Part shown: in pieces, positions 1-7,770 of the stretch
Numbering within the stretch: the stretch's first letter is position 1
Layout of the letters: each line of letters starts with the position of its first letter
NCBI GenBank assembly: GCA_943325515.2
Contig: CALPPS020000057.1
Coordinates: 1 to 17,497, forward strand
Source: Flavobacterium psychrophilum
GTDB lineage: Bacteria > Bacteroidota > Bacteroidia > Flavobacteriales > Flavobacteriaceae
Direction of reading: 5' to 3'
DNA length: 17,497 nucleotides
Program-made: the position numbers and the translations under genes
Notes under the pieces: model-generated
Database searches by the model: none
What the model was told of the DNA's origin: nothing
The model's input: the letters and a program-made list of their open reading frames with translations, nothing else

Positions 1-1
1 A

Positions 2-949
2 TTGACTTATGAAGAAATTGCAAATCGTGGTGGTGGAATATTAAATTCTGCCAAAAAACTCAACGAAACTTCGGAAGAAGAAATCTACAACCAATCAAAA
101 GTAAGATTAGAAGAAATTATAAAACAAGGAACTGGGGCAGTCGAAATCAAATCGGGTTATGGATTAACCGTAGAAGGCGAATTAAAAATGCTCCGTATAA
201 TCAAAAAACTAGCCAATAATCATCCCATAACCATCAAAGCAACTTTTCTTGGCGCACATGCTTTTCCAACAGAATTTAAAGAGAATCATACTGGCTATAT
301 TGATTTAATTATCAATGAAATGTTACCAAAAGTTGCCGAAGAAAAACTAGCTGATTATATAGATGCTTTTTGTGAAACTGGTTATTTTTCAGTGGAAGAA
401 ACTGAACGAATTATGAAAGCCGGAAATCAATATGGTTTACGTTCCAAAATTCATGTCAATCAATTTACTGCAATCAATGGAATAGACGCTTGCGTAAAAC
501 ATAAGGCACTTTCTGTTGACCATCTTGAGATAGTAACCGATGAAGATATTGAAGTGCTAAAAAATACCGAAACCATGCCAGTAGCTTTACCTACTTGTTC
601 CTATTTCATCAATATTCCTTATACCCCAGCCCGAAAAATGATTAGTGCTGGTTTACCACTTGCATTAGCTTCTGATTTTAATCCTGGGACTTCTCCATCG
701 GGTAATATGAATTTTGTAGTTGCCACAGCTTGCATTAAAATGAAAATGACACCCGAAGAAGCTATTAACGCAGCAACTATAAATGGTGCTTATGCTATGG
801 GTATTTCAGAGACACATGGAAGTATCACTATTGGAAAAATAGCAAATCTAATTATTACTAAACCGCTCAATTCATTTTATGAATTGCCCTATGCTTTTGG
901 TAGTAATTTAATAGAACAAGTTATACTAGATGGAAAAGTAATTGCATAA
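2..949 (+). CDS. hutI: Imidazolonepropionase, 5'-truncated by window edge
   Basis: This enzyme hydrolyses 4-imidazolone-5-propionate to N-formimidoyl-L-glutamate, the third step of histidine degradation, in the cytoplasm. It is a zinc-dependent amidohydrolase. The 315 visible codons cover the C-terminal three quarters of a protein that is usually about 410 residues; the first codon seen is TTG (Leu), not a real start. Visible motifs, numbered from position 2, are the substrate-loop region EIKSGYGL (48-55), GAHAFP (84-89), the metal-site His in KIHVNQF (His151), His174 in SVDHLE, and Asp225 in ASDFNPGTSPSGNM. The N-terminal HxH zinc motif lies outside the window. hutG follows 1 kb downstream on the same strand, which supports the pathway assignment. 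The gene ends just before a hairpin terminator. Confidence 0.95.
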   Translation: MTYEEIANRGGGILNSAKKLNETSEEEIYNQSKVRLEEIIKQGTGAVEIKSGYGLTVEGELKMLRIIKKLANNHPITIKATFLGAHAFPTEFKENHTGYIDLIINEMLPKVAEEKLADYIDAFCETGYFSVEETERIMKAGNQYGLRSKIHVNQFTAINGIDACVKHKALSVDHLEIVTDEDIEVLKNTETMPVALPTCSYFINIPYTPARKMISAGLPLALASDFNPGTSPSGNMNFVVATACIKMKMTPEEAINAATINGAYAMGISETHGSITIGKIANLIITKPLNSFYELPYAFGSNLIEQVILDGKVIA

Positions 950-951
950 AA

Positions 952-979
952 AAACCTCTTACTTTTTAACAAGAGGTTT
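952..979 (-). terminator. Shared hairpin terminator between hutI and coiled-coil gene
   Basis: Perfect 9-bp stem AAACCTCTT (952-960) / AAGAGGTTT (971-979) with a 10-base loop. Read on the minus strand it is followed by a run of seven T, so it best serves the minus-strand gene ending at 1001. It lies two bases after the hutI stop and may also work, more weakly, for hutI. Confidence 0.8.
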
Positions 980-1000
980 ATTATGACTTAAATCTATTTA

Positions 1001-1885
1001 TTATCTCAATGAGAAACTGCTCTTAGAAACCAATTCTCCTTTGTCAAAAACATTAACAAAATAGGTTCCTTTTGCAAAATCTTTTCCTGGTAATTGTTCT
1101 GAAACATCAACCGTTTTATTCTCATATTTTACGGTGGTGGTAAAACTAAAAGTCAATGATGTATCACCAAATGAAATTGTAGTTTTGTCTCCTAAAACAT
1201 TATTTTTAGCATCAATTACTTGAACATAATAGGTTTTATCACCTGATTTAGCAATTTTGTTTTCTGCAATAGTAAAACTTATTTTTAGCATATCTGTTCT
1301 ACTAGCCTTATCAGTTTCTATTTGTTTTCCTGAACTTCTTACTTTATAGGATGCTGTTTTCAAGTTAGTAATAGTCAATACTGATCCTTTTTCAACCGTT
1401 TTTGCTAAATTTTCATTTTGTCCAACTAACACCTGATTGTATTTTTTTGAATCTTCTAAAACCACTTTAGTACTATCTAAATTTGTGGTTAATACTTGAT
1501 TGTCTTTTTTCAAAATTGCGACTTCTTGCATTAGACCTTTCATTTTTTCTTCCAAAGCTTTGTATTGAGTTTTGTATTTTGAAAGTGAAGCTATGTCGCC
1601 TTTAGCTGATTTTAATTCTGTAATTAACTTAACAACCTTATCTCGCTCAGCTATTAATTCATCTGAGATAGAAGTGTTTTCTTCAATTGCAGCGTCATAG
1701 GTAGCTTTTAATTCTGATAGGTCTTTTAATACCTCATCTTTTTCAGAATTTGTGGTGACAATTGTAGTCTGTAGTGTCTTAGCATCCGAAGTCAATTTGA
1801 ATATATAAATCAAACTTCCTACTAATAATAAAGCTAAAACTGCAATAATCGCTTTCAGACTAGAATTTCCATTTTTATTTTCCAT
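1001..1885 (-). CDS. Membrane-anchored coiled-coil protein of unknown function
   Basis: A 294-residue protein with no recognised enzymatic motif. From the chosen start MENKNGN it has a short charged N-terminus, one membrane segment (about 11-29, IIAVLALLLVGSLIYIF), and a long heptad-rich, Lys/Glu/Leu-rich region predicted as coiled coil (about 35-165). A C-terminal, probably beta-rich domain follows (about 170-294), ending KSSFSLR. This fits a single-pass protein with its bulk outside the cytoplasm. The frame stays open 20 codons further upstream, but I prefer the ATG at 1885: the upstream residues are AT-rich junk-like (YYLKYYYICL), and a TAnnTTTG box at 1905-1912 lies within that extension. 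It is oriented against the two hut genes and diverges from hutG. A link to histidine use is not shown by the sequence. Confidence 0.85.
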   Translation of the reverse strand: MENKNGNSSLKAIIAVLALLLVGSLIYIFKLTSDAKTLQTTIVTTNSEKDEVLKDLSELKATYDAAIEENTSISDELIAERDKVVKLITELKSAKGDIASLSKYKTQYKALEEKMKGLMQEVAILKKDNQVLTTNLDSTKVVLEDSKKYNQVLVGQNENLAKTVEKGSVLTITNLKTASYKVRSSGKQIETDKASRTDMLKISFTIAENKIAKSGDKTYYVQVIDAKNNVLGDKTTISFGDTSLTFSFTTTVKYENKTVDVSEQLPGKDFAKGTYFVNVFDKGELVSKSSFSLR

Positions 1886-1904
1886 GTGGTAGTTTATTAT
1901 TAAA

Positions 1905-1912
1905 CAAATGTA
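1905..1912 (-). promoter_or_regulatory. Putative -7 box for coiled-coil gene
   Basis: TACATTTG on the minus strand matches the Bacteroidota TAnnTTTG box and lies 19 bases before the chosen ATG. No good -33 TTG was found at 17-23 bases. It supports the shorter start at 1885. Confidence 0.5.
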
Positions 1913-1932
1913 ATAATATTTGAGATAGTATC

Positions 1933-1961
1933 TTGTTATAAACAATTATATTATATTTTTG
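1933..1961 (+). promoter_or_regulatory. Putative hutG promoter
   Basis: TTG (1933-1935), an 18-base spacer, then TATTTTTG (1954-1961) fit the Bacteroidota -33/-7 pattern. The -7 box ends 16 bases before the hutG ATG, which predicts a leader of about 10 bases and no Shine-Dalgarno site. The gene therefore seems transcribed independently of hutI. Confidence 0.6.
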
Positions 1962-1977
1962 AAAAAATATTTCTAAA

Positions 1978-3015
1978 ATGGAAAAATTAATTCCTTTTTC
2001 AATTCATGATTTAGCAAAAGTTACCAACCACAGAAGCGGTGAAGTAAAATTTGGCGAAAAAATGGTAACACTACCAAAAGGTGAAAATTGTATTGATTTT
2101 TTAAATAATTGTGAAGCGAAATATGTACTTTTTGGCATTCCTGAAGATGTGGGTATTAGAGCTAATTTTGGTCGTCCGGGTGCTGCATCTGCATGGGAAA
2201 GTGCTATTAGAAGCATTGCCAATATTCAACACAATCGTTTCTGTAAAGGAAGTCAAATTATAGTTTTGGGGAAACTTGATATTACTCAAGAAATGGAACA
2301 AGCCAAAGATTTAGACTTCCTAAAAACTGAAGATAGAAAACTATTGAGCGAGTTAGTTCAAAAAATTGATAAAGAAGTAGTTCACTTTATAAGTTGTATT
2401 TTAAAATGTGGAAAAATTCCCATTATCATTGGCGGCGGACATAACAATGCCTACGGAAATATTAAAGGAACAGCATTAGCACTAGGAAAACCTATAAATG
2501 CAGTGAACTTTGATGCGCATTCTGATTTTAGAATTCTTGAAGGAAGACATAGTGGCAATGGATTTTCATATGCTTATGAAGAAGGTTTTTTAAAAAAATA
2601 TTTTATTTTTGGTTTACACGAAAATTATACCTCTAAAAATGTTTTAGATAATTTAAAGAAAATCGAGGATAGAGTTAGCTTTAATACCTATGATGAAATA
2701 AAAGTACGTCAACAAAAAAACTTTCAACAAGAACTAAATACTGCTTTTGATTTTATAAAAAACGATCCCTATGGTATTGAGATTGATTTAGATGCTTTAC
2801 CAAATATTGCTAGTAGTGCTATGACAATGAGTGGTTTTTCTATAGAAGAATTACGTCAGTTTGTATCTTTTTTTGGCAAAAATAGAAATGCTACTTATAT
2901 ACATATTTGCGAAGGCGCACCAGAACTTGGCGAAGAAAAAAACAATCACCTGATCGGTAAATTGATTGGTTACTTAGTTACGGATTTTATAAAATCAAGA
3001 AAGGAATTAATTTAA
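1978..3015 (+). CDS. hutG: Formimidoylglutamase, arginase-family hydrolase
   Basis: Predicted to hydrolyse N-formimidoyl-L-glutamate to L-glutamate and formamide, the last step of the Hut pathway. The 345 residues carry the ureohydrolase manganese-binding motifs in order: GGGHNN (His155), NFDAHSDFR (Asp179, His181, Asp183) and EIDLDALP (Asp270, Asp272). The last motif reads DLDxLP rather than the DxDxxDP of arginases, which to my knowledge is the HutG-like form. About 150 residues precede the first motif, including GRPGAASAWESAIR (66-79), a glycine-rich loop common in this superfamily. The start ATG at 1978 follows a well-placed promoter. hutI lies upstream on the same strand, separated by an opposing gene, so the hut genes are scattered rather than in one tight operon. 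A relaxed-specificity arginase-like hydrolase is the main alternative. Confidence 0.88.
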   Translation: MEKLIPFSIHDLAKVTNHRSGEVKFGEKMVTLPKGENCIDFLNNCEAKYVLFGIPEDVGIRANFGRPGAASAWESAIRSIANIQHNRFCKGSQIIVLGKLDITQEMEQAKDLDFLKTEDRKLLSELVQKIDKEVVHFISCILKCGKIPIIIGGGHNNAYGNIKGTALALGKPINAVNFDAHSDFRILEGRHSGNGFSYAYEEGFLKKYFIFGLHENYTSKNVLDNLKKIEDRVSFNTYDEIKVRQQKNFQQELNTAFDFIKNDPYGIEIDLDALPNIASSAMTMSGFSIEELRQFVSFFGKNRNATYIHICEGAPELGEEKNNHLIGKLIGYLVTDFIKSRKELI

Positions 3016-3030
3016 TTTAAGATTTCCGAT

Positions 3031-3101
3031 TTAGGAATTAGGGTTTGTAAATTTTGTATGTGTTTTGCATTAATTCCTAAATTCCAATTCCCAATTCCTA
3101 A
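3031..3101. repeat. Inverted repeat with AATTCC short tandem units
   Basis: TTAGGAATTAGGG (3031-3043) pairs, with one bulged base, with CCCAATTCCTAA (3090-3101) across a 46-base loop. The right side is a run of near-identical units: AATTCCTA (3072-3079), AATTCC (3080-3085), AATTCCC (3086-3092), AATTCCTA (3093-3100). It lies between hutG and the helicase gene and could end hutG transcripts, but it has no T tail. The rest of this spacer shows only the helicase promoter and leader. Confidence 0.5.
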
Positions 3102-3106
3102 TTGCT

Positions 3107-3114
3107 TATATTTG
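3107..3114 (+). promoter_or_regulatory. Putative -7 box of helicase gene
   Basis: TATATTTG matches TAnnTTTG and lies 32 bases before the ATG. No -33 TTG is visible at the usual distance; that position is occupied by the AATTCC repeats. Confidence 0.5.
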
Positions 3115-3119
3115 CGATG

Positions 3120-3139
3120 GCTTACACTAAATCGTAAGC
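3120..3139 (+). promoter_or_regulatory. Leader stem-loop upstream of helicase start
   Basis: GCTTAC (3120-3125) and GTAAGC (3134-3139) form a 6-bp stem with an 8-base loop. The stem ends 7 bases before the ATG and begins about where transcription from the 3107-3114 box should start, so the mRNA would have a hairpin at its very 5' end. Function unknown; mRNA protection or translational control are options. Confidence 0.45.
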
Positions 3140-3146
3140 AAAATTT

Positions 3147-4397
3147 ATGTTATTCGAAGATTTATCATTATCCAAAAGTATCCAAAGAGCTGTTTTTGAA
3201 GAAGGATATACTAGCCCAACACCAATTCAAGAAAAAGCTATTCCTTTTATTTTAGCAGGAAAAGATTTGGTAGGTTGCGCACAAACAGGCACAGGAAAAA
3301 CAGCAGCTTTTGCTATTCCAATTATACACAATTTACATAGGATGATAGGTTCATCCAAAAAAGTCAAAGAAATTCGTTGCTTAGTAGTAACTCCAACACG
3401 CGAACTAGCGGTTCAAATTGGTGAAAGTTTTGATACCTACGGGAAATATACCAATATTAGACAATTAACAGTGTTTGGTGGAGTTTCTCAAGTGCCACAA
3501 GTAGATCAATTAAAGAAAGGTGTAGATGTATTAATAGCTACTCCCGGAAGATTATTGGATTTACACAAGCAAGGTTTTATAGATTTTGATAGTTTACACT
3601 ATTTAGTATTAGACGAATCAGATTTGATGCTCGATATGGGCTTTATTAATGATGTTAGAAAAATTGTGAAATTGGTTCCTACAAATAGACAAACCTTATT
3701 GTTTTCTGCTACAATGCCTATGTCAATTCGGGAATTAGCTGATACTTTTTTAAACAAACCCGAATATGTTTTGGTAACACCCGTTTCTTCTACGGCAGAG
3801 ATTATTGAACAACAAATCTATTTTGTAGATAAGGAAAATAAACGTGGTCTGTTATACCATTTAATACGCAATGAAAACCTCAGCAATGTATTAGTTTTTG
3901 TTAGAACCAAACATGGAGCAGATAACGTGGTAAAAGCTTTGAAAAAGCATGGTGTAAATGCAGAAGCTATTCATGGCGATAAATCACAAACGGCTAGACA
4001 AAGGGTTTTGGATAATTTTAAGAACAAAGAAATCTCTGTTTTAGTAGCTACTGATATTGCTGCCCGTGGCATTGATATCGAAAGTTTACCTTATGTAATC
4101 AATTTTGATTTGCCAAATATACCTGAGACATATGTACACCGAATAGGTAGAACGGGTCGTGCTGGTAATGGCGGAATCTCTATTTCTTTTTGCGGGAGAG
4201 ATGAAGAACCTTACTGGAAAGACATACAGAAGCTAATAAAAGTGAATGTTAAAACCATGAAAGAGCATCCTTTTCCATGGAAAGATGGAGAACCCAATCC
4301 GGATGCAAAACCAGATTTGAGAAACAAAAAGAAACCCGAAGCAAGTAATTCTAGAAAATCAGAGGCCTCTAAAAAAAATAAAAAGCGTTGGTATTAA
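3147..4397 (+). CDS. DEAD-box ATP-dependent RNA helicase (RhlE-like)
   Basis: A cytoplasmic RNA helicase of 416 residues that should unwind or remodel RNA duplexes, for example in ribosome assembly or RNA decay. Motifs in order: Q motif GYTSPTPIQ (20-28), Walker A AQTGTGKT (45-52), PTRELA (83-88), GG (111-112), TPGR (132-135), motif II DESD (156-159), SAT (187-189), motif IV VFVRTK (250-255), TDIAARGID (302-310) and HRIGRTGRAG (331-340). Motif II has Ser in place of the usual Ala. The C-terminal tail (about 375-416) is basic and Lys/Asn/Ser-rich, as in RhlE-type proteins, and probably binds RNA non-specifically. The last codons lie in a terminator stem shared with the convergent kinase gene. 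Expression may depend on the leader hairpin. The family is firm; the subfamily and physiological role are inferred. Confidence 0.95.
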   Translation: MLFEDLSLSKSIQRAVFEEGYTSPTPIQEKAIPFILAGKDLVGCAQTGTGKTAAFAIPIIHNLHRMIGSSKKVKEIRCLVVTPTRELAVQIGESFDTYGKYTNIRQLTVFGGVSQVPQVDQLKKGVDVLIATPGRLLDLHKQGFIDFDSLHYLVLDESDLMLDMGFINDVRKIVKLVPTNRQTLLFSATMPMSIRELADTFLNKPEYVLVTPVSSTAEIIEQQIYFVDKENKRGLLYHLIRNENLSNVLVFVRTKHGADNVVKALKKHGVNAEAIHGDKSQTARQRVLDNFKNKEISVLVATDIAARGIDIESLPYVINFDLPNIPETYVHRIGRTGRAGNGGISISFCGRDEEPYWKDIQKLIKVNVKTMKEHPFPWKDGEPNPDAKPDLRNKKKPEASNSRKSEASKKNKKRWY

Positions 4398-4411
4398 TCA
4401 ACGCTTTTTTT
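4380..4411. terminator. Bidirectional terminator holding both stop codons
   Basis: AAAAAGCGTTG (4380-4390) and CAACGCTTTTT (4399-4409) form a perfect 11-bp stem with an 8-base loop, flanked by A and T runs so that it has a T tail on both strands. The plus-strand stop TAA (4395-4397) and the minus-strand stop TAA (4394-4396) overlap within the loop. The stem encodes the final residues of both proteins. Confidence 0.9.
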
Positions 4412-5854
4412 GTTTTTGATATTATTGGTTATCACTTGAAATAATTTTGAGGGTTCGAATGGTTTGACCATAATATCATTCATTCCAGCTGCAAGAGCTT
4501 CTTCTATCACTTCTTGTTTATCAAATGCGGTTAAGGCAATAACAGGTATTTTTATATTTTTTTTCCTAATCTTTCTTGTAGTTTCAAAACCGTTGATGAG
4601 TGGCATATTAATATCCATTAATATTAGATCAAATTGCTCTCTTTCTAACACCATCATAGCTGCAAAACCATCATCAACAATAGTGCATGTCATATTGCTG
4701 TTTTGAATTATTTTTTTTGTCACCATTTGGTTAATTTTATTGTCTTCTACTACTAAAATATTATACAAAAGATTATCAGATAAATCAACTTCTATATTAT
4801 TGATAATCTGTTGTGATTTCTCTTCGTCATATTCAAATCCTATAGTGAAATAGAATGTAGTTCCAATATTCTCTTCACTTTCTAAATGGATTTCGCTATC
4901 AAAAAGGGAAACTAATCTTGATACAATAGACAAACCTAATCCTGTTCCTTGATAGTCTTCGTCTTTGCGTTCAATTTGAACAAATTTATCAAAGATTTTT
5001 TCTTGGTCCTCTTTGGCAATTCCAATTCCAGTATCTCTTACTTTGAATTCAACAAAATAAGTTTTGTCTTCCACTCTTTTCAAATCAGCACTAAGTATTA
5101 CTTCGCCATTTTTGGTAAATTTCAATGCATTACTTACCAAATTCATAATGATTTGAGAAAGTCTTAGTTTATCACCTATTAAAAACTCAGGAATAGCCGT
5201 ATCTATTTGAACTGTGAATTTATCATTGTTCTTATCTGCTATGTATTCAACAGAATTTTTTATTGTTGTAATTTCATCCAACAGATTAAAGATTAGATTC
5301 TCTAAAACAATACGATTTTCCTCAATTTTATTAATCTGAAGAATATCGTTTACTAATGAAAGTAAATATTTTGCCGAAAATTTCAATGATTTTAAATGAG
5401 CACTATTTCCTAATTCTTTGTGTTCATCAAGTATGATATTAGTAATGCCAATAACTCCATATAATGGAGTTCTCAATTCATGAGTTATAGTAGAAACAAA
5501 TTGTGATTTGAGTCGAGTGGCTTCTTCTGCTTCTTCTTTAGCTTCTATCAAAGCTTTATTGGCCAATTGTAATTCCTGATTAGCTTTTTCTCTGAGTTTT
5601 ATATTTTTATATAAAATCAATAAAAGGAACAACAAAACTATAAGAATTATAATAAAAAAGACAACTAGGAGTTTTGATTCCTTAATATTTTCTTTATGTA
5701 TTTGACTCTCTCTTTCAATTTTTTTTAATTCAATGTTATACTTCTTAAGTTCTATTTTAGTAGCCGTTTTTTCTATTTTATGCACTTGAGAAAATGCCGT
5801 TGAAAAAGCGAAAAATAAAACAAATAGTAAACTAATGTATTTAGTATTAATCAT
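4394..5854 (-). CDS. Hybrid sensor histidine kinase/response regulator
   Basis: A membrane-bound two-component protein of 486 residues. It has a signal peptide (1-22, ending AFSQ), only about 40 Lys/Glu-rich residues outside the membrane, and one membrane helix (about 62-82). A short coiled-coil linker (84-118) follows, then the HisKA dimerisation domain with phospho-acceptor His125 in THELRTP. The HATPase domain has an N box around NLVSNALKF (238-246), DTGIGI (274-279) and GTGLGLSI (303-310). A C-terminal receiver domain has Glu370/Asp371, phospho-acceptor Asp414 in LMDINMP, Thr442 and Lys464 in VKPF. There is no DNA-binding output domain, so phosphate probably passes to another protein or the receiver modulates the kinase. 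The extracytoplasmic part is too short for the TPR or ligand-binding sensor usual in related kinases. No cognate regulator is adjacent, so its signal and target are unknown. Confidence 0.93.
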   Translation of the reverse strand: MINTKYISLLFVLFFAFSTAFSQVHKIEKTATKIELKKYNIELKKIERESQIHKENIKESKLLVVFFIIILIVLLFLLLILYKNIKLREKANQELQLANKALIEAKEEAEEATRLKSQFVSTITHELRTPLYGVIGITNIILDEHKELGNSAHLKSLKFSAKYLLSLVNDILQINKIEENRIVLENLIFNLLDEITTIKNSVEYIADKNNDKFTVQIDTAIPEFLIGDKLRLSQIIMNLVSNALKFTKNGEVILSADLKRVEDKTYFVEFKVRDTGIGIAKEDQEKIFDKFVQIERKDEDYQGTGLGLSIVSRLVSLFDSEIHLESEENIGTTFYFTIGFEYDEEKSQQIINNIEVDLSDNLLYNILVVEDNKINQMVTKKIIQNSNMTCTIVDDGFAAMMVLEREQFDLILMDINMPLINGFETTRKIRKKNIKIPVIALTAFDKQEVIEEALAAGMNDIMVKPFEPSKLFQVITNNIKNKKSVD

Positions 5855-5871
5855 TTGGATAGTTAAGACAT

Positions 5872-5879
5872 CAAATATA
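5872..5879 (-). promoter_or_regulatory. Putative -7 box of histidine kinase gene
   Basis: TATATTTG on the minus strand lies 17 bases before the ATG at 5854 and just downstream of the ettA terminator. This suggests the kinase gene is transcribed separately from ettA. No -33 TTG is visible at normal spacing. Confidence 0.5.
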
Positions 5880-5890
5880 AAATTTTATTC

Positions 5891-5918
5891 AAAAAAAATC
5901 CCGATAACTCGGGATTTT
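5891..5918 (-). terminator. Intrinsic terminator of ettA
   Basis: AAAATCCCGA (5895-5904) and TCGGGATTTT (5909-5918) form a perfect 10-bp stem with a TAAC loop. On the minus strand the hairpin runs into an uninterrupted row of T (5891-5898). It begins 13 bases after the ettA stop. Confidence 0.9.
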
Positions 5919-5930
5919 ATAAGTATTTAA

Positions 5931-7625
5931 TTAATTTCTAATCAACTTTCTGTATTTAATACGTTTTGGTGTAACATCAGCACCCAAACGTTTCTTTTTG
6001 TTTTCTTCATATTCAGAGAAACTCCCTTCAAAGAAATAGACTTCAGAATTGCCTTCAAAAGCTAATATATGGGTACAAATTCTATCTAAAAACCATCTGT
6101 CATGGCTAATTACTACCGCACAACCTGCAAAGTTTTCTAATCCTTCTTCCAAAGCACGTAGCGTGTTAATATCCAAATCATTGGTTGGCTCATCCAGTAA
6201 TAGCACGTTTCCTTCTTCTTTCAAAGTCATCGCTAAGTGTAAACGGTTACGTTCTCCACCTGATAACGCAGCTACTTTTTTGTTTTGATCACTTCCTCCA
6301 AAATTAAATCGCGATAAATAAGCTCTTGAATTTACTTGTCTTCCACCCATCATAATTAACTCCTGCCCATCACAAAAGTTTTCCCAAATAGATTTATTAG
6401 GGTCTATATTAGAATGTGATTGGTCAACATAGGCAATCTTTACTGTTTCTCCAATATTGAATTGTCCTGCATCTGCTTTTTCTTCGCCCATTATCATTCT
6501 GAAAATAGTAGATTTTCCAGCACCATTTGGACCAATGATACCTACTATTCCGGCTTGTGGCAAAGTAAAGTTTAAGTTGTCGTATAATAGTTTATCACCA
6601 AAAGCTTTGGCAACATTTTTAGCTTCAATTACGTTAGTTCCTAATCGTGGACCATTTGGAATGTATATTTCTAATTTTTCGTCTAGTTCTTTTTGATCTT
6701 CGTTTAAAAGTTTGTCGTAGTTCTGTAAACGCGCTTTTTGTTTGGTCTGACGACCTTTGGCACCTTGACGAACCCAATCCAACTCGCGTTCAAGCGTTTT
6801 TCTACGTTTGGATGCTACTTTTTCTTCTTGCTCCATACGTTTTGATTTTTGTTCTAACCAGGAAGAATAATTTCCTTTCCATGGAATACCCTCTCCTCTG
6901 TCCAATTCTAAAATCCATCCCGCTACGTTATCTAGGAAATAACGGTCGTGTGTTACTGCAATTACAGTTCCGGCATATTGTGCTAAATGTTGTTCTAACC
7001 AAAGCACGCTTTCTGCATCCAAGTGATTAGTTGGCTCATCCAATAACAACACGTCCGGTTGTTGTAGTAACAAGCGACACAAAGCCACACGTCGTTTCTC
7101 TCCACCTGATAATACACTAATTGGCATATCACCTTCTGGAGTGCGCAGCGCATCCATGGCTACTTCTAATTTATTATCAATTTCCCAAGCACCACAAGCG
7201 TCTATCCTGTCTTGCAATTGTGCTTGACGATCCATTAATTTATCCATCTTATCGGCATCTTCATAGACTTCTGGCAAACCAAACATATCATTGATTTTGT
7301 TGAATTCGTCTAAAAGAGCCATAGTTTCGGCTACGCCTTCTTTTACAATTTCTAAAACGGTTTTAGTCTCGTCTAGTTGTGGTTCTTGCTCTAGGTAACC
7401 AACCGTGTAGCCTGGCTGAAATACTACATCGCCTTGGTAGTTTTTATCTACACCTGCAATAATCTTTAATAAAGAAGATTTACCTGAACCGTTTAATCCC
7501 AGGATACCAATCTTAGCACCATAAAAGAAACTCAGATAAATGTTTTTTAATACTTGCTTGTCACTTCCTTGATACGATTTGCTCAACCGTTGCATGGAGA
7601 AAATTACTTTTTTATCGTCGCTCAT
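5931..7625 (-). CDS. ettA: Energy-dependent translational throttle protein, ABC-F ATPase
   Basis: A soluble ABC-F ATPase of 564 residues that binds the ribosomal E site and, in the characterised E. coli EttA, gates entry into elongation according to the ATP/ADP level. It has two ABC cassettes and no membrane segment. Cassette 1 has Walker A GLNGSGKS (43-50), signature LSGGEKRR (172-179) and Walker B LLLDEPTNHLD (193-203). Cassette 2 has GPNGAGKS (365-372), LSGGERNR (454-461) and LLLDEPTNDLD (475-485). An insertion at about 95-145 corresponds to the EttA arm motif, and a basic, helical linker (about 255-320, with GRQTKQKARLQNY) to the P-site tRNA interaction motif. Length and arm favour EttA over other ABC-F types. 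The leader before the ATG is extremely AT-rich with no Shine-Dalgarno. A weak TACATTGG (minus strand, 7677-7684) is the only promoter-like box seen. Confidence 0.95.
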   Translation of the reverse strand: MSDDKKVIFSMQRLSKSYQGSDKQVLKNIYLSFFYGAKIGILGLNGSGKSSLLKIIAGVDKNYQGDVVFQPGYTVGYLEQEPQLDETKTVLEIVKEGVAETMALLDEFNKINDMFGLPEVYEDADKMDKLMDRQAQLQDRIDACGAWEIDNKLEVAMDALRTPEGDMPISVLSGGEKRRVALCRLLLQQPDVLLLDEPTNHLDAESVLWLEQHLAQYAGTVIAVTHDRYFLDNVAGWILELDRGEGIPWKGNYSSWLEQKSKRMEQEEKVASKRRKTLERELDWVRQGAKGRQTKQKARLQNYDKLLNEDQKELDEKLEIYIPNGPRLGTNVIEAKNVAKAFGDKLLYDNLNFTLPQAGIVGIIGPNGAGKSTIFRMIMGEEKADAGQFNIGETVKIAYVDQSHSNIDPNKSIWENFCDGQELIMMGGRQVNSRAYLSRFNFGGSDQNKKVAALSGGERNRLHLAMTLKEEGNVLLLDEPTNDLDINTLRALEEGLENFAGCAVVISHDRWFLDRICTHILAFEGNSEVYFFEGSFSEYEENKKKRLGADVTPKRIKYRKLIRN

Positions 7626-7770
7626 ATTTATAGTTTTTTTATTTTTTATTTTATTTTTAAAGGATTCTCAATACACACCAATGTAAATTTGGACAGTCAA
7701 ACTGACCCAATATTCATTGTTTACTTATTTATGAAACAGTTTACTATATGCTGAACACTTAAAAAATGCT

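Noticed and set aside
1886..1945. Longer N-terminus for the coiled-coil protein
   Set aside because: The extra 20 residues are AT-driven Tyr/Ile/Leu sequence and contain the probable -7 box, so they are most likely not translated.
3058..3255. Plus-strand ORF of 65 codons before the helicase gene
   Set aside because: It runs through AATTCC repeats, the promoter box and the helicase N-terminus in another frame; the composition is that of non-coding sequence.
6647..7030. Plus-strand ORF of 127 codons inside ettA
   Set aside because: It is antisense to the conserved linker and Walker B region of ettA, with no independent start signal.
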